The notes under the pieces are model-generated. The model ran no database searches. It saw nothing but the letters and a program-made list of their open reading frames with translations, and was not told the origin of the DNA. 64,000 bases of DNA from Roseiarcus sp963809245 (GTDB lineage Bacteria; Pseudomonadota; Alphaproteobacteria; Rhizobiales; Beijerinckiaceae): contig CAWEIU010000009.1 of NCBI GenBank assembly GCA_963809245.1, positions 248,001 through 312,000 on the forward strand, in the 5' to 3' direction. Shown here one piece after another: positions 7,901-16,827 of this stretch; position 1 is the first letter of the stretch; the number at the start of each line of letters is the position of its first letter. A program made the position numbers and the translations under genes.

Positions 7901-9415
7901 GTGAAAGCATCGGTAACAGCCCACCGCGACTATGTCGTCTCGCGCATCGACGACAGGCTCTATAGCGCCTTCCTCGAGCATCTCGGCCGCGCGATCTATT
8001 CCGGCATCTACGAGCCCGGCCACCCGAGCGCGGACAAGAACGGCATGCGCGGCGACGTCATCGATCTGGTGCGCGAGCTCAAGGCTCCGCTCGTCCGCTA
8101 TCCCGGTGGCAATTTCGTGTCCGCCTACAATTGGGAAGACGGCGTCGGCCCGCGCGAGAAACGTCCGACCCGGCTTGATCTCGCCTGGCACACGTCGGAG
8201 TCGAACGCAGTCGGCTTGCACGAATTTTCGGACTGGTGCGATGCGGCCGAGACCGAAATGATGCTCGCCATCAACCTGGGCTCGCGCGGCCTCGATGAGG
8301 CGCGCAACTTCGTCGAATACGTCAACGGGCCGACCGGCAGCCATTGGGGCGACCTGCGCAAGGCGAACGGACGCGCCGCGCCGTTCAACGTCAAGCACTG
8401 GTGCCTCGGCAACGAGATGGACGGGCCCTGGCAGGTCGGCCACAAGACCGCGCAGGAATATGGCCGCCTCGCCAACGAGGTCGCCAAGACGCTGCGCGCC
8501 TTCGACCCCGCGCTCGAGCTCATCGTCTGCGGCTCCTCCAACTCGGACATGAAGACCTATCCCGAATGGGAGCGCGTCGTGCTGGAGCACACTTACGACG
8601 CGGTCGACCACATTTCGCTGCACATGTATTTCGCCAACCGGGGCAAGAACACGGCGGAATATCTGGCGCTCGGCGCCAAGCTCGACGCCTATATCGCGAC
8701 GATCGCCTCGACGATCGAATATGTGCGCGCGACGAAGCGCAGCCGTAAGCGCGTCACCATCTCGTTCGACGAATGGAACGTCTGGTATCACTCCAACGAG
8801 CAGGATCGGGCGATCCTCACCGGCGCCGAAGGCTGGCCGCACGCGCCGCGCCTGCTCGAGGACATCTACAATTTCGAGGACGCGCTGCAGGTCGGTTGCA
8901 TCCTCAACACCTTCATTCGTCGTTCGGACGTGGTGAAGATCGCCTGCATCGCGCAACTCGTGAACGTCATCGCGCCGATCATGACCGAGCCCGGCGGCCC
9001 CGCCTGGCGGCAATCGATTTTCTATCCCTACTATTTCGCCTCCGTCTTCGGGCGCGGCGAGGCGCTGCAGCTCGACGTCAAGTCGCCGGGCTATGACGCC
9101 GCGGTCGCCGACAACGTCCCCTATCTCGATGTTGCGGGCGTCCATGACGCCGCAGCGAAGACGCTGACCTTCTTCGCCGTCAACCGGCACGGTTCCGAGG
9201 CGATCGAGATGGAGGCCGGCCTGCAAGGCTTCGGACCGGCGCGCGTGCTCGACCATCAGGAGATGACGAACGCCGACCTCTCGGCCGTCAACACGCTCAA
9301 GGCGCAGACGACGGTGGCGCCCAAGAAGGGCTCCAGCGCCAGCGTGAAGGACGGCGTGCTGGCGGCGAGGCTGCCGCCCTATTCATATTCGATGATCCGG
9401 CTCAGTCTCGCCTGA
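7901..9415 (+). CDS. abfA: Alpha-L-arabinofuranosidase, glycoside hydrolase family 51
   Basis: A 504-residue GH51 enzyme that removes terminal alpha-L-arabinofuranosyl residues from arabino-oligosaccharides. The family signature is clear: RYPGGNFVSAYNWEDGVGP near residues 66-84, GNEMDGPW with the acid/base Glu at 172, and SFDEWNVWY with the nucleophile Glu at 291. The C-terminal part is the beta-sandwich ending in LPPYSYSMIRL, as usual for full-length members. There is no signal peptide, so it is cytoplasmic and acts on imported oligosaccharides. GTG at 7901 is preceded by GGGAGGAA. It is divergent from the CUT1 operon and shares the operator motif with the ArsR-type regulator gene. Confidence 0.96.
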   Translation: MKASVTAHRDYVVSRIDDRLYSAFLEHLGRAIYSGIYEPGHPSADKNGMRGDVIDLVRELKAPLVRYPGGNFVSAYNWEDGVGPREKRPTRLDLAWHTSESNAVGLHEFSDWCDAAETEMMLAINLGSRGLDEARNFVEYVNGPTGSHWGDLRKANGRAAPFNVKHWCLGNEMDGPWQVGHKTAQEYGRLANEVAKTLRAFDPALELIVCGSSNSDMKTYPEWERVVLEHTYDAVDHISLHMYFANRGKNTAEYLALGAKLDAYIATIASTIEYVRATKRSRKRVTISFDEWNVWYHSNEQDRAILTGAEGWPHAPRLLEDIYNFEDALQVGCILNTFIRRSDVVKIACIAQLVNVIAPIMTEPGGPAWRQSIFYPYYFASVFGRGEALQLDVKSPGYDAAVADNVPYLDVAGVHDAAAKTLTFFAVNRHGSEAIEMEAGLQGFGPARVLDHQEMTNADLSAVNTLKAQTTVAPKKGSSASVKDGVLAARLPPYSYSMIRLSLA

Positions 9416-9456
9416 GAGCGAAAGCAGGCTCGGGGAGCGTTCCTGAGGCGCGTCGC

Positions 9457-9701
9457 TTACGTCGTCAGGCCGCCCCGCGAGCGCCCCATGCATCGGCTTC
9501 GAGATACGTCCTTCGCGGCGGCCGACGAATCTTGTTCCGGCCCCCTTTTTCATTCGCGCCATGCTGGTGCACGCGGATCGAGGACCTGTCGATCATCTGC
9601 AGATCGCCGTCGTAAGCCTTCGGGACGGCTTCGAAGATGCGGTCCCAAACGCCGCGCTTCGCCCACCGAACGAAGCGATTGATGCGCAGGCGCCAATATC
9701 A
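9457..9701 (-). pseudogene. Remnant of an IS5-family transposase
   Basis: The minus strand encodes RFVRWAKRGVWDRIFEA followed by DLQMIDRSSIRVHQHGA, the middle of IS5/IS427-group transposases. After KGGRNK the frame is lost, but CMGRSRGGLTT can be read one frame over before a stop. Both ends are missing and no terminal inverted repeats were found. It separates modules 1 and 2. Confidence 0.72.
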
Positions 9702-9970
9702 GCGCCCGACGCCACCGTTACTTCGGCCGCCGCGATGCTATGTGGGCCGAATATTTGCGGCGCTGGTGACAATTCGGGCCGGCGGTTCCATCACGTCATT
9801 GTTATCTGATGTCGACGTTTAGTGGTTCCGATACGGGGCGCGAACATAGATTAAAATTCATTTTACCCTTGTAGAACTTTAATTCGCACTGACGCTAATT
9901 ATCTGAGTCAAGCAGAGCAATTAATGCTTGAGACGCCTTCCATAGGCGCCACGTCTTTGAGGAGAGGATC

Positions 9971-10321
9971 ATGCGTACATCGCTCCCAAGTAAAGCCGCC
10001 GGCGTGCTTTCCGCGATAGGGTTCGCTGCGGCCATGGCCTGCGCGACCCCCGCGGCCGCGGCGAGCTTCCACGGCGGCGGCTTCCACGGCGGCGGCTTCC
10101 ACGGCGGCGGGTTCCATGGCGGCGGGTTCCACGGCGGCGGGTTCCACGGCGGGCGCGGGTTCGCAGGTGGATTCCACGGTGGGCGTTACGGTGGGCGTTA
10201 CGCTGGCCGCTACGGCCGGGGCTGGGGCGGTGGATACGGCGGATACGGATACGGCGGCTACTATGGCGGATATTATTGCAACCCCGCCTTCCTGGTCCTG
10301 AATCCGCTGATGTGCCTGTAA
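9971..10321 (+). CDS. Small secreted Gly/His/Tyr-rich repeat protein
   Basis: A 116-residue protein of unknown function. Residues 1 to about 34 form a signal peptide ending in TPAAAA. Then come six FHGG(G) units followed by a Gly/Arg/Tyr-rich part (RYGRGWGGGYGGYGYGG) and a short tail with two cysteines (YCNPAFLVLNPLMCL). The composition suggests an unfolded extracellular or periplasmic polypeptide, possibly metal- or surface-binding through the histidines; this is inference. A good ribosome binding site (GAGGAGAG) precedes ATG 9971. The upstream 250 bases are clearly more AT-rich than the neighbours and probably carry the promoter. Confidence 0.78.
   Translation: MRTSLPSKAAGVLSAIGFAAAMACATPAAAASFHGGGFHGGGFHGGGFHGGGFHGGGFHGGRGFAGGFHGGRYGGRYAGRYGRGWGGGYGGYGYGGYYGGYYCNPAFLVLNPLMCL
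10067..10156 (+). repeat. Tandem 15-base coding repeats (six FHGGG units)
   Basis: Six in-register 15-base units, consensus TTCCACGGCGGCGGC, start at 10067, 10082, 10097, 10112, 10127 and 10142. They could expand or contract by slippage and change the protein length in steps of five residues. Confidence 0.9.
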
Positions 10322-10481
10322 GCGACGTTCACTGACTTGCATTGGCGCGGGCGAACCGGCAAAGAAGGTCGCGCAGCACGTTAATTCTTTATGGCGGCCG
10401 GGCCGGAATGCCGGTCGCCGAGCGTGTGCTCCGAGACTGCGCCATTTGGCGGGCGCTAACGCGTTCTGCAGTTGCGTGGAA

Positions 10482-10549
10482 CCGTCATTGCGAGCGGAGC
10501 GAAGCAATCCTGCGATCGAGGTCTCGCCAGCAAGTCGCGAGTCGTTCCG
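10482..10549. repeat. Dispersed repeat, family B, variant with long right arm (copy 1)
   Basis: Starts with GTCATTGCGAGCGGAGCGAAG and continues through CAAGTCGCGAGTCGTTCCG. An almost identical block is at 61892-61960. It lies at the 3' side of the ROK gene in an otherwise empty 270-base gap. Confidence 0.8.
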
Positions 10550-10592
10550 ATGAGAGTCGCGAATACCTCTTCTTGCCACATCGCCAGACGCG

Positions 10593-11870
10593 CTAAAGCG
10601 CGAAGTGCAGCAATTCCGAGAGCACCAAGCCGGCCGCTCCGCGCAACGCGGCCGCGCCCTCGATGTCGCCCAGCACCAACTCGATATCGCCGCCGGGGCG
10701 CCATGGCGCCAGCCGGCGAACATGAGCGGCGATTGCGTCGATCAGGGGCTGGCCGCCGCCGACAACGTCACCGTGGAGAACGAAGAAGTTTGGCGCCATC
10801 GTCTGCTGGAGATTGGCGATCCCCACTGCGACGTTGCGCGCATAGCGGTCGAGCAGCAGAGCAGCGCCGGGAACGCTTCTTTCGACGAGCGTTGCGAGCC
10901 GTCTGGAATCGATGAGATCCGACTCCGGCAAATCGAGGGCGGCCGCCTCCTGTCGCAGCCATTTCAATGTCGCGATCGTTTCCCAGCAGCCGTGGCGGCC
11001 GCAGCGGCACTGTTTTCCATCGACCTGAACGAGGGTATGCCCGAGTTCTCCGCCGGCGCCCGCTGGTCCACGGTACAGATGCCCGTCGAGGAAGAGGGCG
11101 CCCCCGAGCACCTCCCCCGTGTAGATGACGGCGAAGTTTCGCCGCCCTCGTCCGACGCCGAACCAGCGATCTCCCACCAGCAAGGCGCGGGGATGATGAT
11201 CGATGCAGGTGCGCAGGCCGAAACGGCGCGTCAGTTCTGGGCCGAGCGGAAAGCCGTCGAGCAGCGGCGTTAGATTGACGGCGACGATCGTGCCGCGATC
11301 GGTGTCGATCATTCCTGCCGCAGCCACTCCAATGCCGAGCGGCGGGCGGTGCGCCAACGATAAGGTTCGACGAACGCAATCGGCGACGGTCTCGATGATC
11401 GGCCCGACTTGGTCCTGGTCGGTCGGGAAGGGCGCCTCGAATTCCGCATGAATGGCGCCATGAACAGATACGAGGCAGGAACGCACCTGGTCGTGCATCA
11501 AAAGCACCGCGCAGATCGGCTGCGCGTCGTCCGAAAACCACAGGGGACGCGCTGGCTTTCCGCCACCTTCACTGGAAGGAAGAGGGTTCCCCTCGACGAG
11601 GATGCGCTGGTCGACCAGCGGTTGAACAATGCCTGTTATCGTGGCGCGATTGACGCCGACGTGACGGGCCAATTCCGCGCGGCTCGTCGGGCCGAGGTCG
11701 AACAGCGCTTGCAGGACACGTCCGCGGTTGGCCGATCCGACCGCCGCGGCGGAAACCAAGCCCCTTTTGCGGGGCGTTGCTCGAGGCGCATCTTCAAACC
11801 GTCCGCTCACGGACTGAAGAAGACGATCTCCCTCACCGAACGGGATGTCTGTGTCGGACATTTGCAGCAC
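10593..11870 (-). CDS. ROK-family transcriptional regulator (NagC/XylR type)
   Basis: A 425-residue regulator. Residues about 45-95 form the winged helix (SANRGRVLQALFDLG, then LARHVGVNRATITGIV), the rest is a ROK sugar-kinase fold. The zinc motif CRCGRHGCWE is present at 288-297, with ELGH at 275-278. The segment that in active sugar kinases holds the catalytic Asp (NDANA) reads IDHHPRA, so kinase activity is unlikely and a pure sugar sensor is expected. It is divergent from the long sugar-catabolic operon beginning at 12112 and probably represses it. The start may be GTG 11870 or ATG 11861; neither has a strong ribosome binding site. Confidence 0.92.
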   Translation of the reverse strand: MLQMSDTDIPFGEGDRLLQSVSGRFEDAPRATPRKRGLVSAAAVGSANRGRVLQALFDLGPTSRAELARHVGVNRATITGIVQPLVDQRILVEGNPLPSSEGGGKPARPLWFSDDAQPICAVLLMHDQVRSCLVSVHGAIHAEFEAPFPTDQDQVGPIIETVADCVRRTLSLAHRPPLGIGVAAAGMIDTDRGTIVAVNLTPLLDGFPLGPELTRRFGLRTCIDHHPRALLVGDRWFGVGRGRRNFAVIYTGEVLGGALFLDGHLYRGPAGAGGELGHTLVQVDGKQCRCGRHGCWETIATLKWLRQEAAALDLPESDLIDSRRLATLVERSVPGAALLLDRYARNVAVGIANLQQTMAPNFFVLHGDVVGGGQPLIDAIAAHVRRLAPWRPGGDIELVLGDIEGAAALRGAAGLVLSELLHFAL

Positions 11871-11905
11871 TCATGATGCGCTGAAGCGCTCTTGACGCTC
11901 AATGG

Positions 11906-11930
11906 GGTATGTGGGAGCATCAAACATACC
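11906..11930. promoter_or_regulatory. Candidate ROK operator
   Basis: GGTATGT and ACATACC form a perfect seven-base inverted repeat with an 11-base spacer, 36 bases upstream of the ROK start in the divergent promoter region. Binding by the ROK protein is inferred from position and symmetry. Confidence 0.45.
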
Positions 11931-12111
11931 TGATGACGGCTTAGCAGGCTGTTGCAGACAATTCCATCTCTCCTGCGTCGGTTCGAGCCAAGGACGTGGA
12001 AGGGGAGGGCGGAGGGGGCTATGTCGCACAGCCACGGCGCGTCCTCGCCAGGCTAGAGAGGCATGACGAACTGCGCCGGCTCGGCTCGGCGCCTGCGATC
12101 GGGCCCTTCTG

Positions 12112-13173
12112 ATGGCGCCGTTGTTTCTGCGAAAAGTTGGCAAAGCCTATGGTCCGGTCCGGGTGATCGAGGCGCTCGATCTGGATATTCGAGATGGCGA
12201 ATTTATCGTGCTCGTCGGGCCGTCCGGCTGCGGCAAGTCGACATTGCTTCGCATGGTGGCGGGATTGGAGCCGATCGGCGAGGGCGATCTCGTGATCGGC
12301 GGAGCGCGCGCCAACGATCTGCCGGCGCAACGCCGCAACATCTCGATGGTGTTCCAATCCTATGCGCTCTACCCCCACATGACGGCGCGCGAGAATATCG
12401 CCTACGGTCCCAAGATTCGCCGCGAGTCCCGCGCCAGCATCGACTCGAAGGTCGACAAAGCCGCGACGATCCTGAACCTGCACGACTATCTCGACCGCTA
12501 TCCGCGTCAGCTCTCCGGCGGTCAGCGTCAGCGTGTCGCCATGGGCCGCGCGATCGTTCGCGAGCCCTCCGTATTTCTGTTCGACGAGCCCTTGTCCAAT
12601 CTCGACGCCAAGCTGCGCGTGCAGATGCGGGCCGAGATCAAGGGTCTGCATGCGCGGCTCGGCACGACGATCCTCTACGTCACGCATGACCAGGTCGAAG
12701 CCATGACCATGGCGGACCGGATCGTGGTGATGAACGCCGGTCGAATCGAACAGGTCGGCACGCCGATCGAACTCTACGACAAGCCCGCCAACACCTTCGT
12801 CGCAGGCTTTCTCGGTTCCCCGGCGATGAGCTTCATTCCCGCGCAGGTCGATGCGCAGGATCCCTGCATGGCGCGGACGGCGGCCGGCAGCCGCTTGCAG
12901 CTTCCGCTCGAAGCGCCTTGCGGCAGGGACGTGCTGCTCGGCGTCAGGCCGGAAGGCCTCACTATCGCGACCGGCCGGCCCGACCTGTTTCTTGAGGTCG
13001 ATCTCGTCGAGCCGACCGGCGCGGAAACCCATCTTCACGGAACGCTGGAGGGTCAGCGATCCGTGGCCGTCATCGCCGGCCGTTCGAGCGCGAGGCCGGG
13101 CGATCGGGTCGGCGTCACGCTGAACGGCGACCTGCATGTCTTCGACGCCGCCAGCACTGCGCGACTGAACTGA
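12112..13173 (+). CDS. CUT1 sugar ABC transporter ATP-binding protein (UgpC type)
   Basis: A 353-residue ATPase with Walker A GPSGCGKST (about 37-45), signature LSGGQ (near residue 133), Walker B FLFDEP, switch motif VTHDQVEA and a C-terminal TOBE domain. It is the first gene of the operon divergent from the ROK regulator; its cognate permeases are at the far end (21797-23552) and the binding protein is at 14145. Such a split order is unusual but the genes between are co-directional. Its closest look-alike in the window is the ATPase at 39416. Confidence 0.94.
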   Translation: MAPLFLRKVGKAYGPVRVIEALDLDIRDGEFIVLVGPSGCGKSTLLRMVAGLEPIGEGDLVIGGARANDLPAQRRNISMVFQSYALYPHMTARENIAYGPKIRRESRASIDSKVDKAATILNLHDYLDRYPRQLSGGQRQRVAMGRAIVREPSVFLFDEPLSNLDAKLRVQMRAEIKGLHARLGTTILYVTHDQVEAMTMADRIVVMNAGRIEQVGTPIELYDKPANTFVAGFLGSPAMSFIPAQVDAQDPCMARTAAGSRLQLPLEAPCGRDVLLGVRPEGLTIATGRPDLFLEVDLVEPTGAETHLHGTLEGQRSVAVIAGRSSARPGDRVGVTLNGDLHVFDAASTARLN

Positions 13174-13265
13174 GAGCGGCCTCGAGAAGCAAACCCCGTA
13201 GCGCGCTCCTCGCGACCGCGCTGCGCGATTGAAACAGCAAGATGTCCTGAAGGGGTCAATAAGCA

Positions 13266-14048
13266 ATGTCGGTTCTCGATCGTTTCAAGCTTGACGGCAA
13301 ACGCGCGCTGCTGACGGGCGCCAGCCGCGGTCTCGGCCTCGAGATGGCCTTGGCGCTTGCGGAAGCCGGCGCCGATGTCGGAATCACCGGCCGCGACGCG
13401 GCGAGCCTCGCGGAAGCGGCGGCGGCCTTGCGGTCCCGGGGCCGGCAAGTCTGGACGCTGCAGGGCGACATGTCCGTTCCGGCCGAATGCGAGAAGCTTT
13501 GCGAACGATCGCTCGCCGAGATGGGACCGATCGACATTCTCGTCAACAATGTCGGCGACCGCGGCATGAACATCAAGATCGAGGATACGCCGCTGGAGAC
13601 GTGGCAGCATTTCGTCGATCTCAATCTGACCCATTGCTTCCTCGCGACCAAGATCATCGGCGGCGCGATGCTGAAGCGCGGGCAGGGCGGCCGCATCATC
13701 AACACCGCCTCGATCAGCGGCATGATCGCCAATCGCGGCATTGCGGGTCGGCATTACGAGACGACCAAGGCCGCCGTGATTCATTTCACGCGCTGCGCGG
13801 CTGCGGATTGGGCGCCGCATGGCGTGCGCGTGAACGCCATCTGTCCGGGGTTGTTCATGACGAGCCCCAACCGCGAATGGGCCAAGAAGAACCCTGAGGT
13901 CATCAAGACCTTCGTGTCTTCGGTGCCGATGGGCCGTGCAGGAGAACCCGAGGAACTCGGCCCTCTCGCGGTCTTCCTGGCGTCGGACGCTTCGTCCTAC
14001 GTGACCGGGTCAACCTATGTGATCGACGGCGGTTATACGATTTGGTGA
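13266..14048 (+). CDS. Short-chain dehydrogenase/reductase (SDR)
   Basis: A 260-residue classical SDR, likely NAD(P)-dependent oxidation of a hydroxyl group on a sugar or polyol. The nucleotide-binding motif TGASRGLG is at 18-24, NNVGD (variant of NNAG) near 94, and the catalytic set Ser (NTASIS, about 149-151), Tyr164 and Lys168 (YETTK) is complete. The C-terminus IDGGYTIW is typical. Lies between the ATPase and the binding-protein gene of the ROK operon. Substrate is unknown; the gluconate-5-dehydrogenase-like group is a plausible relative. Confidence 0.92.
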   Translation: MSVLDRFKLDGKRALLTGASRGLGLEMALALAEAGADVGITGRDAASLAEAAAALRSRGRQVWTLQGDMSVPAECEKLCERSLAEMGPIDILVNNVGDRGMNIKIEDTPLETWQHFVDLNLTHCFLATKIIGGAMLKRGQGGRIINTASISGMIANRGIAGRHYETTKAAVIHFTRCAAADWAPHGVRVNAICPGLFMTSPNREWAKKNPEVIKTFVSSVPMGRAGEPEELGPLAVFLASDASSYVTGSTYVIDGGYTIW

Positions 14049-14144
14049 GCGACGTCGTCTGAATCGAAGTTTCGTCCAGCCGCGCATCGCTCGAGGCGCG
14101 CGGCTGGACGGGAGGGCTAATAAGCAACGGGAGGGGAAATTCGC

Positions 14145-15392
14145 ATGAAGATCATCTCGACAATCGCTTTGGCCGCCGCAGCGTCGATGGCCACATTCAT
14201 GGCGCTCGGGTATTCGCAAGCCGAGGCCAAGACGCCGCTGCGCATCACGGTCGGCGAATACAGCACCAAGACCGGCCCCTATTTTCAGGAGGTCAAGCAG
14301 GCCTTCGAAAAGCAATATCCAGATGTCGACGTCCAAATCGAGGTCGTATCCTGGGATAACCTCCAGCAGAAGCTGACGACCGACATTTCGGGCGGCGATA
14401 ATGCCGATCTCTCGATCATCGGGACGCGCTGGCTGCTCGACTTCGTGTCGCAGGATACGGTTGCGGCGCTCGACGGCTACATCAACGACGAGTTCCGCGG
14501 GCGCTTCATCGACACCTTCCTCAGTCCCTCCGTCATCAAGGGCAAGACGTGGGGCCTGCCGATCGCCGCCTCGGCGCGCGCGATGTTCTACAACAAAGCC
14601 ATTCTCGACAAGGCGGGCGTTGCGACGCCCCCCAAGACCTGGGACGAGGTCCTCGCCGCCTGCGCGAAGATCAAGCAGGCGTATCCGACCGGCGACGCTT
14701 ATTGCTTCGGCCTGCAAGGCAAGGAAATCGAGAGCGATATCTATTTCTACTACGCATTGTGGACCTACGGCGGCGACCTTGTCACCGCTGACAAGAAGAG
14801 CGGGCTCGATACCGATGCAGGCATCAAGGCCGCGACGCTCTATCGGAGCATGATCGACAAGGGTTATTCCGAGCCGAGCGTCACCGCCTACAATCGCGAG
14901 GACGTGCAGAACCTTTTCAAGCAGGGCAAGATCGGCATGATGATCACGGCTCCTTGGCTGATCGGACAGATCAAGGCCGAGGCGCCAAAGCTCGAGTACG
15001 GCATCGCGCCGATTCCTGAGGGTACGAAGCCGGCCACCTACGGCGTGACCGATTCCATCGTCATGTTCGAAAACTCCAAGCACAAGAAGGAAGCCTGGGA
15101 CTTTTTGAACTTCCTCTTCCAGACGTCGTGGCGCGTGAAATTCGACACCAACGAGGGCTTCCTGCCGGTCAACAAGGAAGAGGCGGGCATGTCGCAATTC
15201 GCCGACGATCCGCAGATGAAGGCGTTTACGGCTCTGCTGCCCAACGCCAAATTCGCGCCGCTGCTCACCGGCTGGGAAGAGGCCGCCGCCGCCGTCACCC
15301 GCAATCTTCAGCAGATGTATCTCGGGCAAGCCAAGCCTGCGGACGCTATGAAGACGGCGGCGGAACAGGTCAACGCCGCGATCAGCAAGTAG
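14145..15392 (+). CDS. CUT1 extracellular sugar-binding protein
   Basis: A 415-residue periplasmic binding protein with a signal peptide cleaved near AEA. The mature protein starts RITVGEYSTKTGPYFQ, which, with SIIGTRWLLDF and FGLQGKEIE, is shared with the binding protein at 36145, so the two are close paralogues. The start follows GGGAGGGGAAATTCGC. It delivers substrate to permeases at 21797 and 22734. A strong hairpin follows the gene. Confidence 0.93.
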   Translation: MKIISTIALAAAASMATFMALGYSQAEAKTPLRITVGEYSTKTGPYFQEVKQAFEKQYPDVDVQIEVVSWDNLQQKLTTDISGGDNADLSIIGTRWLLDFVSQDTVAALDGYINDEFRGRFIDTFLSPSVIKGKTWGLPIAASARAMFYNKAILDKAGVATPPKTWDEVLAACAKIKQAYPTGDAYCFGLQGKEIESDIYFYYALWTYGGDLVTADKKSGLDTDAGIKAATLYRSMIDKGYSEPSVTAYNREDVQNLFKQGKIGMMITAPWLIGQIKAEAPKLEYGIAPIPEGTKPATYGVTDSIVMFENSKHKKEAWDFLNFLFQTSWRVKFDTNEGFLPVNKEEAGMSQFADDPQMKAFTALLPNAKFAPLLTGWEEAAAAVTRNLQQMYLGQAKPADAMKTAAEQVNAAISK

Positions 15393-15453
15393 CGCGCGCT
15401 TGGCCGCTCGCCGTCCTGGAAACGACATGGTCGATATCTTGACGATCGCAGAG

Positions 15454-15485
15454 GCCCAGGCCTGGAGGCGGCTCCAGGCCTGGGC
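15454..15485 (+). terminator. Strong perfect hairpin after the binding-protein gene
   Basis: GCCCAGGCCTGGAG and CTCCAGGCCTGGGC form a 14-base stem around a four-base loop. No T run follows, so this is probably an mRNA 3'-end stabiliser or processing site that separates high binding-protein expression from the downstream enzymes, rather than a classical terminator. Confidence 0.6.
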
Positions 15486-15651
15486 GACGCCGCGCTCCGT
15501 TTCGAGGAGAGCGGCGACAATTTCCGGCCGGCTTCGGCGGATAACATTGCGGCGGACGACTTCAACCCGAATACTGCCGTGAGAAGCGATCCCGGGGCCG
15601 CAGGCTCGCGGCGTCGCATGGATTGGCCAAATCTGAATGAGAAACCCCGAC

Positions 15652-16789
15652 ATGCCCTTTGATCTCGTGCTTCGCAACGGTCGCGTCATTGACCCTTCTC
15701 AAAATATCGACCGGGTGACCGACGTCGCTTTCTGCCGACGGCAAGGTCGCGCAGATTGGCGACAGACTCGAAGCCGGCGGCGCCGAGGTGCGAGACGTTG
15801 CGGGCCGCATCGTCACGCCTGGCCTGATCGATTTGCACACTCACGTCTATTGGGGCGGCACGTCGCTCGGGATCGACGCGGAGATGTTCGCGCGCAAGAG
15901 CGCGGTGACGACATGCGTCGACACCGGCAGCGCGGGACCCGGCAATTTTGCCGGATTTCGCAAACACGTGATCGAGCCGAGCGCGATACGCATCCTGCCG
16001 TTCCTGCATGTGTCGTTCGCCGGAATCTATGGTTTCTCCAACAAGATCATGGTCGGCGAGGGGCATGACATCAGGCTGCTCGCCGCTCGCGATTGCCTGG
16101 AGGTGGTGGAGGCGAACCGGGATCTCATCGTCGGCATCAAGGTGCGTCTCGGGCGGGTCGCCAGCGGGGAGGCGGGAATCGTGCCGCTCGACGTGGCGGA
16201 GGAGGTGGCGGACCGGACCGGCCTGCCCATGATGGTTCATATCGACGAGCCGCCCCCGTCCTATGAAGCGGTGGTTTCGCGCCTGCGCGCCGGCGATATC
16301 CTGACCCACTGCTTCCGCCCGTTTCCCAACTCGCCGATCAATGGCGCGGGCAAGGTCAAACCGGCTGTCATCGAAGCGCGCAAGCGCGGCGTGCTGTTCG
16401 ACATCGGGCATGGCATGGGATCCTTCGCTTGGGAGACCGCGCGCGCGATGATGGACAACAACTTCCTGCCGGACACGATCTCGTCCGATGTCCATGCGCT
16501 TTGCATCGACGGCCCCGCCTACGATCAGGTCACGACGCTGTCCAAGTTCCTCGCTCTCGGCATGCCGCTGGGGGACGTGATCGCCGCCTCGACCGTCAAC
16601 GCCGCGCGGGCGTTGAATAGGCTAGAGCTTGGCACGCTCAAGCCCGGCGGCGTCGGCGATGCGAGTGTTCTCTCGCTCGAGGAGGGATCCTTCCCGCTTG
16701 AAGACGTGCGTGGCCACGTTGTGACCGCCGGTCAGCGCCTCTTCGCCAGAGGCGTCGTGGTTGGCGGCCGCTGGTGGCACGGGAACTGA
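15652..16789 (+). pseudogene. Amidohydrolase/deacetylase-family metallohydrolase, interrupted by a +1 frameshift
   Basis: The N-terminus (MPFDLVLRNGRVIDPSQNID) is in one frame and the rest in another; removing one T from the run at 15729-15731 restores a continuous protein of about 379 residues. The TIM-barrel metal site is complete in the second part: HTH in DLHTHVYWG, the likely carboxylated Lys in GIKVRLG, His in MVHIDEPPP, His in LTHCF, and Asp in SSDVHA. The family (Atu3266/EF_0837 type) hydrolyses N- or O-acyl groups of hydroxy acids or amino acids. Its position in the sugar operon suggests trimming of an acylated substrate. It may be functional if the extra base is a sequencing error. 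ATG 15637 is an alternative start. Confidence 0.82.
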
Positions 16790-16827
16790 CGTCAAGCGCG
16801 CTTCCGACTTTTGGAGATTTGGACCCG

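Noticed and set aside
10067..10156. Possible CRISPR-like array
   Set aside because: The 15-base units are directly adjacent, in frame and without spacers; they are coding tandem repeats.
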